NCBI RefSeq assembly: GCF_023913515.1
Contig: NZ_CP099392.1
Location: 62,001-126,000 of the forward strand
Source: Natronococcus sp. CG52
GTDB taxonomy: Archaea > Halobacteriota > Halobacteria > Halobacteriales > Natrialbaceae
Length of the DNA: 64,000 bases
Direction: 5' to 3'
The notes beneath the pieces are model-generated. The model had not been told where the DNA came from. It saw nothing but the letters and a program-made list of their open reading frames with translations, and did no database searches. Shown in pieces: positions 17,715 through 26,862 of this stretch (the first letter of the stretch is position 1; the number at the start of each line of letters is the position of its first letter). The position numbers and the translations under genes were made by a program.

Positions 17715-19427
17715 TCAGGGCCGGTCGATCACGCCGCGGCCCTCAAGGTTGGCGACGTCCGCGAGCCACTCGAGACACTCCTCGTACGCCGCTACCGTTT
17801 CGGGGTACACCGCCTCGTCCGCGTCGGACAGGGCTCGAAGCGTCTCGAGCGCGTCTTCGTAGTCGTCTCGAGCCTCGCGCGGCGTTCGGTCGCCGAGCGA
17901 TCGGTGCGCGCGGGCCGGCGGCGACGGGACGTTCTCCCCCTCCGTCGGGAGGATCGTGCCGCCGAGTTCGCGGTAGACGTCGAACCCGCCGGGAACGAAC
18001 GGGCCGAGCGCGTGTCGCGTCAGCGCCCTCGAGAACGACGACCGATCCGCGACGGGATCGGGGTTCCAGAGTCGATCCGCGAAGACCGGAATCGCCGACG
18101 GCAGCGCGCGCTCGAAGTAGTCGCGGGTCTCCTCGCTGGAGGGCTCCCACGCCAGGAGTTCGCCGCCGATCACCCGCTCGGCTCGCGCGTCCGGAACGGA
18201 CGGGCGACTGCGCGGCTCCCAGCCGAGCACGTACTCCTCCGAGATCCAGCCGTTGACGTAGGCCGCGTACACGTACGAGTTGACGACCTCGAACTCCTCC
18301 TCGAGAAAGCGTTCCAAGCTACACCCTTCGACCGGACCGCGCCCCTCGCCGGCGACGCGCCAGAACTGCACCAGCGCGTCCCGCGGAAGGGACGGCGAGT
18401 CGGCGATGTCGATCTGGTCGTTCCAGAGCATCATCCGGCGGTCGTGCGCCTCGAGCGTCTCGTCGACCCGGCGAACGAACCCGTAGAAGTGCTCGGCGAG
18501 CGTCTCAGACCCCTCCTCGGCCATCCGCTCGGCGCAGACCGAACACTCGTCCCACGAGTGGCCCATCGCCCACTCGTCGCCGCCGACGTGCACCGTCTCG
18601 AAGGGGAACAGGTCGATCACCTCCTCGAGCAGCGTCTCGACGAACTCGTCGGTCGCCGGCGTCCCGATACACAGCGTTCCGTCGCTCGGCTCTCCGTCCG
18701 CGACGGCACACTGGAGTTCCGGGTACGTCTCGAGGACGTGGCTCGCGTGACCCGGGACGTCGATCTCGGGGAGGATCTCGATGCCGCGGCGGGCGGCGTA
18801 CTCGAGGAGTTCCTCGATATCCGCGGGGGAGTACGCCGGCCGCTCCTCGCCGTCGGGACCGCGGTTCAGTTCGGGGAACGCCTCGGATTCGAGCGCGTAC
18901 GATTCGTGATCGAGCAGGTGCAAGTGGAGCCGGTTCAGCTTCGCCCGCGCGGCCTGGTCGATGCGCCGCTTGACGCGCTCGACCGAGAGGAAGCCGCGCG
19001 CCGGATCGAGCATGAACCCCCGCCACCGGGTCGCGGGCCAGTCGCGGATCTCGACGGCCGGGAACCGCCACGAGCCGTCGCGGCGCTCGAGGCCGCCGAG
19101 GACGGTCTGGCAGCCGTGACGCAACCCGTCGACCGTCGGCGATCGAACGACGATGCCGTCTCCGTCGGCCTCGAGGACGTACCCCTCCGGATCGTCGAAC
19201 GCGTCCGAGGGGGCGTCGTCGATCGTCAGGCGGAGGGCCGGATCCGCGTCCGACCGGACCGCCCGGGCGTTCGTCTCTCGCTCGAGGAGGTCCACCAGCA
19301 GCGTCCCGGCCGGCTCCGCGTTCTCGTCGGACGTCCCGACCGTAAACGGGGGCTCGAACCGAACCGTCTCGCCGGTCAGATCGACTCGACGCGGTCGGGG
19401 AACGATCCCGAGTTCACGTGCGCACAT
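17715..19427 (-). CDS. Beta-N-acetylhexosaminidase, glycoside hydrolase family 20
   Basis: A 570 aa protein. The N-terminal GH20b-like domain (about 1-130) is followed by the GH20 barrel: WPATRWRGFMLDPARGFLSV, KLNRLHLHLLDHESY, RGIEILPEIDVPGHASHVL and the catalytic Asp-Glu pair in HVGGDEWAMGH (Glu near 285). GH20 enzymes remove terminal GlcNAc or GalNAc by substrate-assisted catalysis. No signal peptide is seen, so the enzyme should act on imported oligosaccharides. I used the ATG at 19427; an ATG ten codons upstream (19457) is possible. Confidence 0.9.
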   Translation of the reverse strand: MCARELGIVPRPRRVDLTGETVRFEPPFTVGTSDENAEPAGTLLVDLLERETNARAVRSDADPALRLTIDDAPSDAFDDPEGYVLEADGDGIVVRSPTVDGLRHGCQTVLGGLERRDGSWRFPAVEIRDWPATRWRGFMLDPARGFLSVERVKRRIDQAARAKLNRLHLHLLDHESYALESEAFPELNRGPDGEERPAYSPADIEELLEYAARRGIEILPEIDVPGHASHVLETYPELQCAVADGEPSDGTLCIGTPATDEFVETLLEEVIDLFPFETVHVGGDEWAMGHSWDECSVCAERMAEEGSETLAEHFYGFVRRVDETLEAHDRRMMLWNDQIDIADSPSLPRDALVQFWRVAGEGRGPVEGCSLERFLEEEFEVVNSYVYAAYVNGWISEEYVLGWEPRSRPSVPDARAERVIGGELLAWEPSSEETRDYFERALPSAIPVFADRLWNPDPVADRSSFSRALTRHALGPFVPGGFDVYRELGGTILPTEGENVPSPPARAHRSLGDRTPREARDDYEDALETLRALSDADEAVYPETVAAYEECLEWLADVANLEGRGVIDRP

Positions 19428-19527
19428 GTGGTACGTGTTGGCAAGGAAGAGGGCCAACTTAACGATTTTCCATCGAACGAGAGAACGGTGCTTCCGCCTC
19501 CGGAGAAACTCGGATATCGAGGGGCGT

Positions 19528-21390
19528 TCAACGGTCGACGACGCTTTCCTTCGCGTACTCCCGGAGGTTCCGGTGGTCAGCCATCGTCGTCGACCGGCCG
19601 TAAAGCCGGACCTCCCGAAGGTCGCCGACGAGTCCGTTCCCCAGCAGGTAGGCGTCCTTCGCGAGCGTCCAGGAGGCGTTCGGATCGGCGAACGCGATCG
19701 GACCGCCGAACGACGCTTCGTCGACGGTGGTCCCGTCCACGCGTAACTGCATCGTCCCGGCGTCGGGGTCCCACGCGCCTTCGACGAACCGTTCTTCGCC
19801 TTCGACGAGACCGTTCCACGACGTCGAAACGGTCGACGTTTCGTCGGCCAGCGAGAACTCGAGCCCCCCGGTCGTCTCTCGTGCGACGTCGAGTCGAATC
19901 CCCCCGCCGAACTGCAGGATCGTCTGGTCTCGGTCGACGTCCCGCGTTCGGACGAGCGCCGACGCGGAGACGCCGGCGCGAACCGCCCGTTCGGCGAACA
20001 GGTCCAGGCCGAGCGTCACGCCGACCTCGCCGTCTCCGTCGATCCGTCCGTCGACCGCGTCGGTCGGCAACCCGCGCAGGACGGTCTGGGAGCCGTGCAT
20101 GCTCTCGTAGGAACCCTCGAGCCAGAGGACGGGACAGTCGTCGCCGGCGTTCGCGGGGACGACAGGCCGGATCGGCGTTCCGACGGGGTTCTCGCACACC
20201 GAGCGGACGGACCACGATCGCCCGCCGGTGTCGGTCTCGAGGCGTTCGACGGCGCGGTAGCCGTCCGCCGAGACGCAGGCGTAGGCGACGGTCGGATCGT
20301 CGGGGTCGAGCGCGACGCCCGCCGAGTAGTGCCCCTCGACGCCCGCAGCCTCGACGTATCGGCCGGCGTCTCGGAGGTGGTGATCGCGCCACTCGCCCTC
20401 GACGGCGTCCCACCGGGCGTACCGATACGCGTGGGCGAGCGTCGACGGAAACGTCGCGTAGACGACCGCCGGCTCCCCGCGCTCGCCGACGCTCGCGTCC
20501 CAGACCCAGGCGTCCTCGCCGCCGGGCGCCGCGGAGTCGTAGACGCGTTCGAGGTCGGAAACCGTCACAGGTAGTTCCGATTCGGTCGCGATCGGCTCCC
20601 CGTCGGCCGCGAAGAGCGTTCCGTCCTCGAACGCGGCGTACAGGACGTGGTGCTTCGGCGCGTCCCCGCCCCGCTCGGCGTCGGTGAAGAACAGGTGGAT
20701 CGTCTCCTCGGTCGCCGCGTGGACGAAGTACGTCCCGTAGTGTCCCTCCGGTGCGGTCACCAGCCTCGTCTGCTCGCTCCAGGAATCGCCTCCGTCGACG
20801 GAGCGACGGTAGTAGACGTGACCGTCACCCATGTACCCGTACGGATCGTCGGTGGCGTCGGTCGTGACCGTCCGGTCGCGGTAGAAGAGGTAGATCGGCG
20901 CGTTCAATTCCCCCTCGAGCTGAATCGGATTCGGATAGGTGACGCACTCCTGCTCGATCGTCCGGAGTGGTCCGAACTCGGAGGGGTCTTCGGGCGCCGT
21001 CGAGCGGCGATAGTGGATCGAGCCGCCGTTGTGCCCCGACCAGAAGACGAGTAGCCGGCCGTCCCGTCCGACGAGTACGGACGGACTCGTGTGATCGTCG
21101 GCCGAAAACGACGACTCGAGCGTCGCCCGTTCGAACTCGCCGGACTCGTGGTCGAAGCCCCCGATCACGATGTCTGTCCCCGTCGGGCCGCCGAGGTAGC
21201 CGACGTACGTCCGATCCCGTTCGTTCGCGTACCTGACGGCGCGCGGGTTCGTGAACCAGATCCATCGCGCATCGCGACCGTACCGACCGTGGTTCGCCAG
21301 CAGCGACTCGTCCCACACCGTTCCGCGGTGAGATCGGACGGCCGGCCAGTAGCCGAGCAGCCCGTCTCGAGGCGGCGAAAGCGGCGGCAT
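19528..21390 (-). CDS. BNR_4-type beta-propeller protein with LamG-like C-terminus
   Basis: About 620 aa. The N-terminal two thirds resemble the BNR_4 seven-bladed propeller family: DARWIWFTNPRAVRY, TYVGYLGG, ADDHTSPSVLVGRDGRLLVFWSGHNGGSIHYRRS and GDGHVYYRRSVDGGDSW. In that family are PL24/PL25 ulvan lyases and GH145-type rhamnosidases. The C-terminal 170 residues read as a concanavalin/LamG-like sandwich ending WTLAKDAYLLGNGLVGDLREVRLYGR. No signal peptide was found. The open frame extends upstream of 21390, but that part is the arginine-rich shadow of the HEAT gene. Lyase or glycosidase activity is plausible, not shown. Confidence 0.75.
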   Translation of the reverse strand: MPPLSPPRDGLLGYWPAVRSHRGTVWDESLLANHGRYGRDARWIWFTNPRAVRYANERDRTYVGYLGGPTGTDIVIGGFDHESGEFERATLESSFSADDHTSPSVLVGRDGRLLVFWSGHNGGSIHYRRSTAPEDPSEFGPLRTIEQECVTYPNPIQLEGELNAPIYLFYRDRTVTTDATDDPYGYMGDGHVYYRRSVDGGDSWSEQTRLVTAPEGHYGTYFVHAATEETIHLFFTDAERGGDAPKHHVLYAAFEDGTLFAADGEPIATESELPVTVSDLERVYDSAAPGGEDAWVWDASVGERGEPAVVYATFPSTLAHAYRYARWDAVEGEWRDHHLRDAGRYVEAAGVEGHYSAGVALDPDDPTVAYACVSADGYRAVERLETDTGGRSWSVRSVCENPVGTPIRPVVPANAGDDCPVLWLEGSYESMHGSQTVLRGLPTDAVDGRIDGDGEVGVTLGLDLFAERAVRAGVSASALVRTRDVDRDQTILQFGGGIRLDVARETTGGLEFSLADETSTVSTSWNGLVEGEERFVEGAWDPDAGTMQLRVDGTTVDEASFGGPIAFADPNASWTLAKDAYLLGNGLVGDLREVRLYGRSTTMADHRNLREYAKESVVDR

Positions 21391-21410
21391 ACAGGAAGAG
21401 GCCGGCGAAT

Positions 21411-22574
21411 CTACTTGGCCGTTTCCCCGGCCGTGGGACGGTCGAGCAGTTCGATCGCGCGCGTCGCGGCGTCGCGAACCGACGGCTCCGGATCGTCCGC
21501 CGCGAGCGACTCGAGATTGTCGACCGCTTCCTTGCGACCGGCCAGGCCGAGCGTCAGCGCCGCGTTCGCCCGGACCGGCGCGTGATCGTCCTCGAGAAGG
21601 GGCCGAACTCGCGGAATCAGTTCGTCGACCGCTTCGGCGTCCGCCTGCGCGGCGTACGCGAGGAGACCGACGCCGACGCCCCGGATTCCCGGATCGCGCC
21701 GCTCGAGGAACGTCTCGATCGTATCGAGGACGCCGCGGAGTTCCTCCCCGACGCGGATCGGGTACTCGTCGCCGACGGCGTTCAGCGCGTCCGCCGCGCG
21801 CCACGGAACGGGATGTTCGGTGTCCGACGCGAGACGGTCGACCAGTGCCGGAACGAACGGCTCCACGTCGTCCGGAGACGCCTCGGCCAGCGACTCGAGC
21901 ACTTCGCACGTCCCCGTCCGGACGAGGTGGTGATCGTCCTCGAGCAGTTCTGCGATCCGATCCGCGTAGTCGACGACCGTCTCGGGCCGTTCGGCCGCGA
22001 TCCGCGTGAGTCCGGCCGTCGCCTGGACGCGGGTGGACTCTCGTCGATCGCGTTCCGGGCCGACGGCCGCCCCGACGTCGTCGCCATCGGGGTAGCCGTC
22101 GTCTCGCGGTGGCCCCGTCGGGACGACGCGCGCGTGACAGACGTCGAGCAGCGGTTCGACCGCGTCCGGCGCCGAACCCGGACGCTCGAGAGCGAGCGCG
22201 GCCAGCGCCTGGATCGCGGCGTCGCGTCCCGGTTCCCCGGGATCGATCCCGATCGTCCGGAGCGCCGGCACGAGCGTCTCGAACGACTCGGCGTCCGTCC
22301 GAATCGCTGCCCCCGCCGAGAGCGCCGCTCTGCGACGAACGTACGGATCGTCGTCGTCCAGCAACCGCTCGAACGCGGCCGCAGCGGCCCCGGGTGTCTC
22401 CGAACGGGCGTCGATCGTCTCCTCGAGACACTCCATCGCGATTCGGCGCGTCTCCGGGTCGCCGAGTACGAGCAGTTCGACGACCTCCGCGATGGGAACC
22501 TGCGCGGGATCGGAAGCGGCTGCGTCGCGAAGAGTCCTCGCGCGGTCGGTCGCGTCTTCTCCGGTCGAGATCAT
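21411..22574 (-). CDS. HEAT-repeat (PBS-lyase-like) protein
   Basis: A 387 aa protein made almost entirely of HEAT-like helical repeats of about 35-45 residues, for example DPETRRIAMECLEET, DPYVRRRAALSAGAA, HHLVRTGTCEVLESLAE, DPGIRGVGVGLLAYAA, HAPVRANAALTLGLAG and EPSVRDAATRAIELL. Such solenoids are interaction scaffolds. It heads the minus-strand run HEAT - BNR_4 - GH20 - esterase - TIM barrel, 20 nt before the BNR_4 gene. Start MISTGEDATD at 22574 is preferred because a TATA-like ACTATAAGG lies about 30 nt upstream. Confidence 0.8.
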   Translation of the reverse strand: MISTGEDATDRARTLRDAAASDPAQVPIAEVVELLVLGDPETRRIAMECLEETIDARSETPGAAAAAFERLLDDDDPYVRRRAALSAGAAIRTDAESFETLVPALRTIGIDPGEPGRDAAIQALAALALERPGSAPDAVEPLLDVCHARVVPTGPPRDDGYPDGDDVGAAVGPERDRRESTRVQATAGLTRIAAERPETVVDYADRIAELLEDDHHLVRTGTCEVLESLAEASPDDVEPFVPALVDRLASDTEHPVPWRAADALNAVGDEYPIRVGEELRGVLDTIETFLERRDPGIRGVGVGLLAYAAQADAEAVDELIPRVRPLLEDDHAPVRANAALTLGLAGRKEAVDNLESLAADDPEPSVRDAATRAIELLDRPTAGETAK

Positions 22575-22597
22575 GATATGTCGTACCAAGTTTCGAT

Positions 22598-22670
22598 CGC
22601 CCCTTATAGTTGACGTCGCCGAGTGATCGACCGGCGGCCGATCGCCGTGTCCTCCGGTATTTATTTGTTG
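22598..22670. promoter_or_regulatory. Divergent promoter region, HEAT gene / Gfo-Idh gene
   Basis: Two TATA-like elements point outward: on the minus strand ACTATAAGG at about 22602-22610, about 30 nt from the HEAT gene ATG, and on the plus strand GGTATTTATTTG at about 22656-22667, about 30 nt from the GTG at 22696. The gap between the genes is only 121 nt. Confidence 0.4.
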
Positions 22671-22695
22671 ATACGTTCGTAACCACTCTGGCACC

Positions 22696-23787
22696 GTGTC
22701 AGACTACGACGTAGCATTCATTGGAACGGGGCCTGAGCCCGACAACCCGGTATGGGGAGAAAGTGCGGCGATGGCGTACCACCACGCGGCCGCGTACGAC
22801 GAGGACGATCGCTGCTCGCTCGTCGCCTGCGCCGACATCGTCGAGGAGAACGCGAGCGCGTTCGCCGATCGGAACGGCATCGACCCGTCGAACGTGTTCA
22901 CCGACTACGAGGAGATGCTCCAAGAGGTCGAACCCGACATCGTCAGCGTCTGTACGCCGGTTCCGACCCACGCCGACATCGTGATCGACTGTGCGAACGC
23001 GGACGGCCTGCGAGCGATCCACTGCGAGAAGCCGATGGCCGACACCATGGCCGCCAGCCGGCGGATGATCGACGTCTGCGACGAGCGGGGCGTCCAGCTG
23101 ACGTTCAACCACCAGCGGCGAGTCGCGACGCCGAGCCGGCGTGCAGCAGAGCTGGTCGAGGAGGGAGCGATCGGCGACGTCGCTCGAGTCGAACTCGCGA
23201 CGAAGAACCTCTTCGACGCCGGGACTCATCTCATCGATCTCTGCAACAGCATCCTCGGCGATCGTCCCGCAGCGTGGGTGATGGGACAGATCGATTACCG
23301 CGAAGAGAACGTCCGCTACGGCGTCCACAACGAGAACCAGGCGCTCGCACGCTGGCAGTACGAGGACGGGACGGACGCCATCATCGCGACCGGCGACGAG
23401 AACCCGTTCATCGCGTGTGACGTTCGCGTGACGGGCACCGAGGGAGAACTCGAGCTCAACCCCGACGGCGACGCCCAGCTTCGGGCGAAGACGGCCGACG
23501 CCGCGGCGTGGGACGAGATCGACACCGACGAGCCGCTGGCCGACATTCCGGCGGCGGTCGACGACATCGTTCGCGGGCTCGAGACCGGCGAGGAACCGCA
23601 ACTGAGCGGTCGGCGGGCGCTGGCGACGATGGAGATCATCCTCGGCTGCTACGAGTCGGTGCGCCGGCGCGAGCGCGTCGACTTTCCCCTCTCGATCGAC
23701 GATAATCCGCTCGTCTCGATGGTCGAATCGGGCGACGTATCACCCGAGCCGGCCCCCGACGAGGTGGCGCCGGACGCCGACTCCTGA
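22696..23787 (+). CDS. Gfo/Idh/MocA family NAD(P)-dependent oxidoreductase (1)
   Basis: A 363 aa protein, GTG start. The Rossmann N-terminus YDVAFIGTGPEPDNP, the EKPMADT motif (Lys near 113), in which the family's catalytic lysine lies, and the C-terminal GFO/IDH alpha/beta domain are present. The glycine motif is slightly unusual (GTGPEPDN, with an insert before the helix). Family members oxidise or reduce hydroxyls of sugars or cyclitols. It is divergent from the HEAT/GH20 run and convergent with the next Gfo/Idh gene. Confidence 0.85.
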   Translation: MSDYDVAFIGTGPEPDNPVWGESAAMAYHHAAAYDEDDRCSLVACADIVEENASAFADRNGIDPSNVFTDYEEMLQEVEPDIVSVCTPVPTHADIVIDCANADGLRAIHCEKPMADTMAASRRMIDVCDERGVQLTFNHQRRVATPSRRAAELVEEGAIGDVARVELATKNLFDAGTHLIDLCNSILGDRPAAWVMGQIDYREENVRYGVHNENQALARWQYEDGTDAIIATGDENPFIACDVRVTGTEGELELNPDGDAQLRAKTADAAAWDEIDTDEPLADIPAAVDDIVRGLETGEEPQLSGRRALATMEIILGCYESVRRRERVDFPLSIDDNPLVSMVESGDVSPEPAPDEVAPDADS

Positions 23788-23836
23788 TCGAGAGACGGCC
23801 AGCGATAAGCGAGCCGATCGCGTGTCCGCTCGCGAA

Positions 23837-24727
23837 CTAATAATACGGTTCGTAACCGGCGACGAACGAATCGCTGCTGATCTCGGTCGTCGTAAGCGCA
23901 CTGTCGTCGGGCGTAACTGATTCTCCGGTGTTGAAGGCGGTCTGAACGCCGATCAGGAGGATTCCCGAGTCGACGACCCGATTCCGGTCGTCGCGCTCGC
24001 CGCGGGCCGCCGCGAGGAATTCCTCCAGGAACGGTTCGTACATCCGGTCGAGTTCGTCGGTCGAGCTCCCGACCTGGACGGTTTGCGTGCGTTCGCCGAC
24101 CGTCAGGAACCCGAACGTGCCGTCGCTGTCCGGGCCGTCGAACCGCAGCGTCGCCGCGGAGCCGTCCGCAAAGTCGATCGTCGCAACTCGTCCCGGGCCG
24201 TCGTTCGGCGCGACTCGAGTCCAGTCGGCCCCCGCCAGCAGTCGAACGCTGTCCACGAGGTGAACGCCGTAGTAAAACGAATCGCCGTAGCCGACGGAGA
24301 ACGCGGTTTCCGTCGTCGTGTCGGCGAGCGACGAGACGGACGGATGAAACGGAAGTGACGAGCCGCCGAACAGCGGCGCGCCGCCTCGCATCGCCGCCCG
24401 CTCGATGGCGCGCACGTCGGCGACCGATCCCGCCAGCGGTTTGTCGATCATCGTCGGCACGCCCGCCTCGAGAAACGGCGTGGCGAGGCGACGGTGCGCG
24501 TTCCAGTCGACCGCGAGAACCATCGCCGCGTCGACGTCGTCGACCATCGCGTGCGGATCGTCGTACCGGCTCGCGTCGTAACGCTCGCAGAACTCGCGCG
24601 TGTACCCCCGCTCGCGTACGTCGCCGCCGTCCCAGACGGCTGCGATCGACACGTCCGCGCGGTCGAGAATACTCGCGAACGTTTCCGGGTGACTGGTGTC
24701 TAGCCCGAGTAAACCTAGCTCGATCAT
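23837..24727 (-). CDS. Gfo/Idh/MocA family oxidoreductase (2), short
   Basis: About 296 aa. MIELGLLGLDTSHPETFASILD replaces the usual GxGxxG loop with GLDTSH, a known variant. DKPLAGSVADVRAIERAA carries the family lysine, and a reduced C-terminal sheet domain follows (SVGYGDSFYYGVHLVDSVRLL). The start at 24727 fits a TATA-like AATTATATATC about 28 nt upstream on the minus strand; an ATG at 24736 is also in frame. The variant nucleotide loop suggests altered cofactor binding. Confidence 0.78.
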   Translation of the reverse strand: MIELGLLGLDTSHPETFASILDRADVSIAAVWDGGDVRERGYTREFCERYDASRYDDPHAMVDDVDAAMVLAVDWNAHRRLATPFLEAGVPTMIDKPLAGSVADVRAIERAAMRGGAPLFGGSSLPFHPSVSSLADTTTETAFSVGYGDSFYYGVHLVDSVRLLAGADWTRVAPNDGPGRVATIDFADGSAATLRFDGPDSDGTFGFLTVGERTQTVQVGSSTDELDRMYEPFLEEFLAAARGERDDRNRVVDSGILLIGVQTAFNTGESVTPDDSALTTTEISSDSFVAGYEPYY

Positions 24728-24829
24728 CGGGAACAACTCTCGTGGCTTGATATATAATTCTAATTACCGCCGTGATCCCCTACTTGCAACGACCTCGGAT
24801 GTGCGAGTCGCGTCGCGCTTCGCCGCGAA

Positions 24830-26713
24830 CTATCGCCGCGGCTTGCGCTCGATCGTGTCGTCGCCGGCGCCGACGACTGCACCGCCGCGCCGGGGATCGA
24901 CGACGCCGACGAGTTCGCCGCGCTCTCGGTCGACGGCGACCATCTGCGCGTCGCCGACGTCGGTGACGGGAGCGTCCGGCACGTCGTAGCCGAGGGCTTC
25001 CAGGCCGTCGATCGTTTCGTCCGGGACGCCCGACTCCCACTCCCCGGTGAAGACGTACATCCGCGGGTGCTCGACCGCTTCTTCCAGCGTCATGCCGTAC
25101 TCGAGGACGTTGAGGATCACGTCGGTCACCACCTGCGAGATGACGATCCCGCCGGGCGAACCGCAGGTGAACAGCGGTTTTCCGCCCCTGAGAACCATAC
25201 TCGGCGCTGCGGTCGTGTTGTATCGGCGCAGTGGCCCGATCGCATTCGGTCCGCTATCGCGGAGCTGGCTCACCGAGTTGTTGAGGAAGAACCCGTATCC
25301 CGGAACGACCGCTCCGGTACCGAAGGCGGACGAGAGCGTCCCGGTGAAGGAGACGACGTTTCCGGCACCGTCGGCGACGGTGAAGTGGGTCGTGTTCTCG
25401 CTCTCCGGCGGTTCGTGTCCGCCCGGGACGTCGCCCTCGTCGACGCCGACCGGCGGGTCCGTCGTCCACGGCTCGCCGGCCTGGTGAGCCCACGGATCGC
25501 TCGGTGCGCCGAGGAGATCCGGATTCCGCGCGCCCCGATCGATCAGCTCGCGCCGTTTCGCGAGGAATTCGTCGTCGAGCATCCCCTCTACCGGCGCGTC
25601 GACGAACTCGGCGTCCCCGATCGTCCGCGATTTGGGGTCCTCCATTGCGGCTCGAGCCTGCCACGTGAGGTGGAATCGCTCGGCCGATAGCGAGTCGACG
25701 TCCGACAGGTCCAGCCCGTCGGCGATCTTGATGGCGCCCGGAGCGATCACGCCCCCTTCGACCGGTGGCGGTGACGAAATCACGTCGATCGGGTCGCCGT
25801 TCGCGATCGTCGGGTGGGGGTTCTCGTACCGGATCTGCGTCGGTCGGTCGATCGTCGGCCGGTACGTCTTCAGATCCTCGACCCGCATCACGCCGCCCGC
25901 GTCCTGTACCGTCTCGGCGATCGCTTCGGCGATCTCGCCGCGATAGAACGGGCGAATACCGTCGGCCTCGATCAGGCGGAGCGTCTTCGCGAGGTCCTCC
26001 TGGACGACGAGATCGCCCGCCTCGACCGGATCGCCTCCAGGCGCCCACACCTCGCGGGCGGCGTCGTTCATCCGCCACGCGGCGGCGCCCGCGATCCTGG
26101 CTACTCGAGCGTCGACCTCGAACCCCGATTCGGCCAGTTCCGCGGGCCGATCGACGAGTTCGCTGATCGACCTCGTTCCCCAGTTTTTCACCATGACGTC
26201 GAGACCGCGAAGCACGCCGGGCGTCCCGACAGATATTCCGCCGTAGAACCGTTCGGCAGCCGGCTTGAGGGTCCCGCCCTCGTCGTATCGAACGTCGGGC
26301 GAAGCGTCGATCGGCGCGCGGACCTGACAGTTCAGCGTGTAGGCTCGCTCGTCGTCGTCGGAGTAGCCCACCATCATTCCGCTCCCGCCGAGCCCGGAGC
26401 CGTACGGATCGACCACGCCGAGCGCCAACTGAACCGCTGCTGCCGCGTCGAAGGCGTTTCCGCCCGTTTCGAGGACCTCCGCGCCGATCTCCGACGCGAT
26501 GGGGTGGGACGATGAGACGATACCATCTTGATCGCGAATCGCCGTGGTCTCCCAGCCGCCGTCGCCGTCTTCGGCGGCGCTCGCCGGACCCGTGGTCGCC
26601 CCCGAGAGCGCGACCGTAGCGGCCGCCCCCTTCATGAACTCCCGGCGCAGCGGTGCAACGGATTCGTCCGACGGCGTCTCTCCCTCTCGAGATTCTCTCT
26701 GATCGTCCTTCAT
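24830..26713 (-). CDS. Tat-exported gamma-glutamyltransferase family protein
   Basis: A 627 aa N-terminal-nucleophile hydrolase. The N-terminus contains a Tat-like signal, LRREFMKGAAATVALSGA, ending near ASA at about residue 47. The chain then follows the gamma-glutamyltransferase fold: NAFDAAAAVQLALGVVDPYGSGLGGSGMM, the autoprocessing nucleophile in ENTTHFTVADGAGNVVSFT (Thr near 440), and GSPGGIVISQVVTDVILNVLEYG near the end. Members cleave gamma-glutamyl amides. A cell-surface role in peptide or poly-gamma-glutamate use is possible; its link with the sugar genes is unclear. A TATA-like AAAATATATT lies about 22 nt upstream. Confidence 0.9.
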   Translation of the reverse strand: MKDDQRESREGETPSDESVAPLRREFMKGAAATVALSGATTGPASAAEDGDGGWETTAIRDQDGIVSSSHPIASEIGAEVLETGGNAFDAAAAVQLALGVVDPYGSGLGGSGMMVGYSDDDERAYTLNCQVRAPIDASPDVRYDEGGTLKPAAERFYGGISVGTPGVLRGLDVMVKNWGTRSISELVDRPAELAESGFEVDARVARIAGAAAWRMNDAAREVWAPGGDPVEAGDLVVQEDLAKTLRLIEADGIRPFYRGEIAEAIAETVQDAGGVMRVEDLKTYRPTIDRPTQIRYENPHPTIANGDPIDVISSPPPVEGGVIAPGAIKIADGLDLSDVDSLSAERFHLTWQARAAMEDPKSRTIGDAEFVDAPVEGMLDDEFLAKRRELIDRGARNPDLLGAPSDPWAHQAGEPWTTDPPVGVDEGDVPGGHEPPESENTTHFTVADGAGNVVSFTGTLSSAFGTGAVVPGYGFFLNNSVSQLRDSGPNAIGPLRRYNTTAAPSMVLRGGKPLFTCGSPGGIVISQVVTDVILNVLEYGMTLEEAVEHPRMYVFTGEWESGVPDETIDGLEALGYDVPDAPVTDVGDAQMVAVDRERGELVGVVDPRRGGAVVGAGDDTIERKPRR

Positions 26714-26862
26714 ACGATACTTTCAATATATTTTATTGTAATTAAGAGTGTCGGTGATTGATACTTTCTGTGGCGGACCGCGTCCGTTCGCGGCCGAACG
26801 CGGACCGCGGGACGACCGACGTCGCCCGGACCGAAGCCGAGCTACTGACGGTCCGATCCGGG

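Noticed and set aside
17904-20687. A 927-codon plus-strand frame over the GH20 and BNR_4 genes
   Set aside because: Arginine-rich composition without domain signals; it spans two real genes in the opposite strand.
21391-22686. N-terminal extension of the BNR_4 protein
   Set aside because: The open frame continues over the HEAT gene but the residues are Arg-rich shadow; the HEAT frame has regular repeats.
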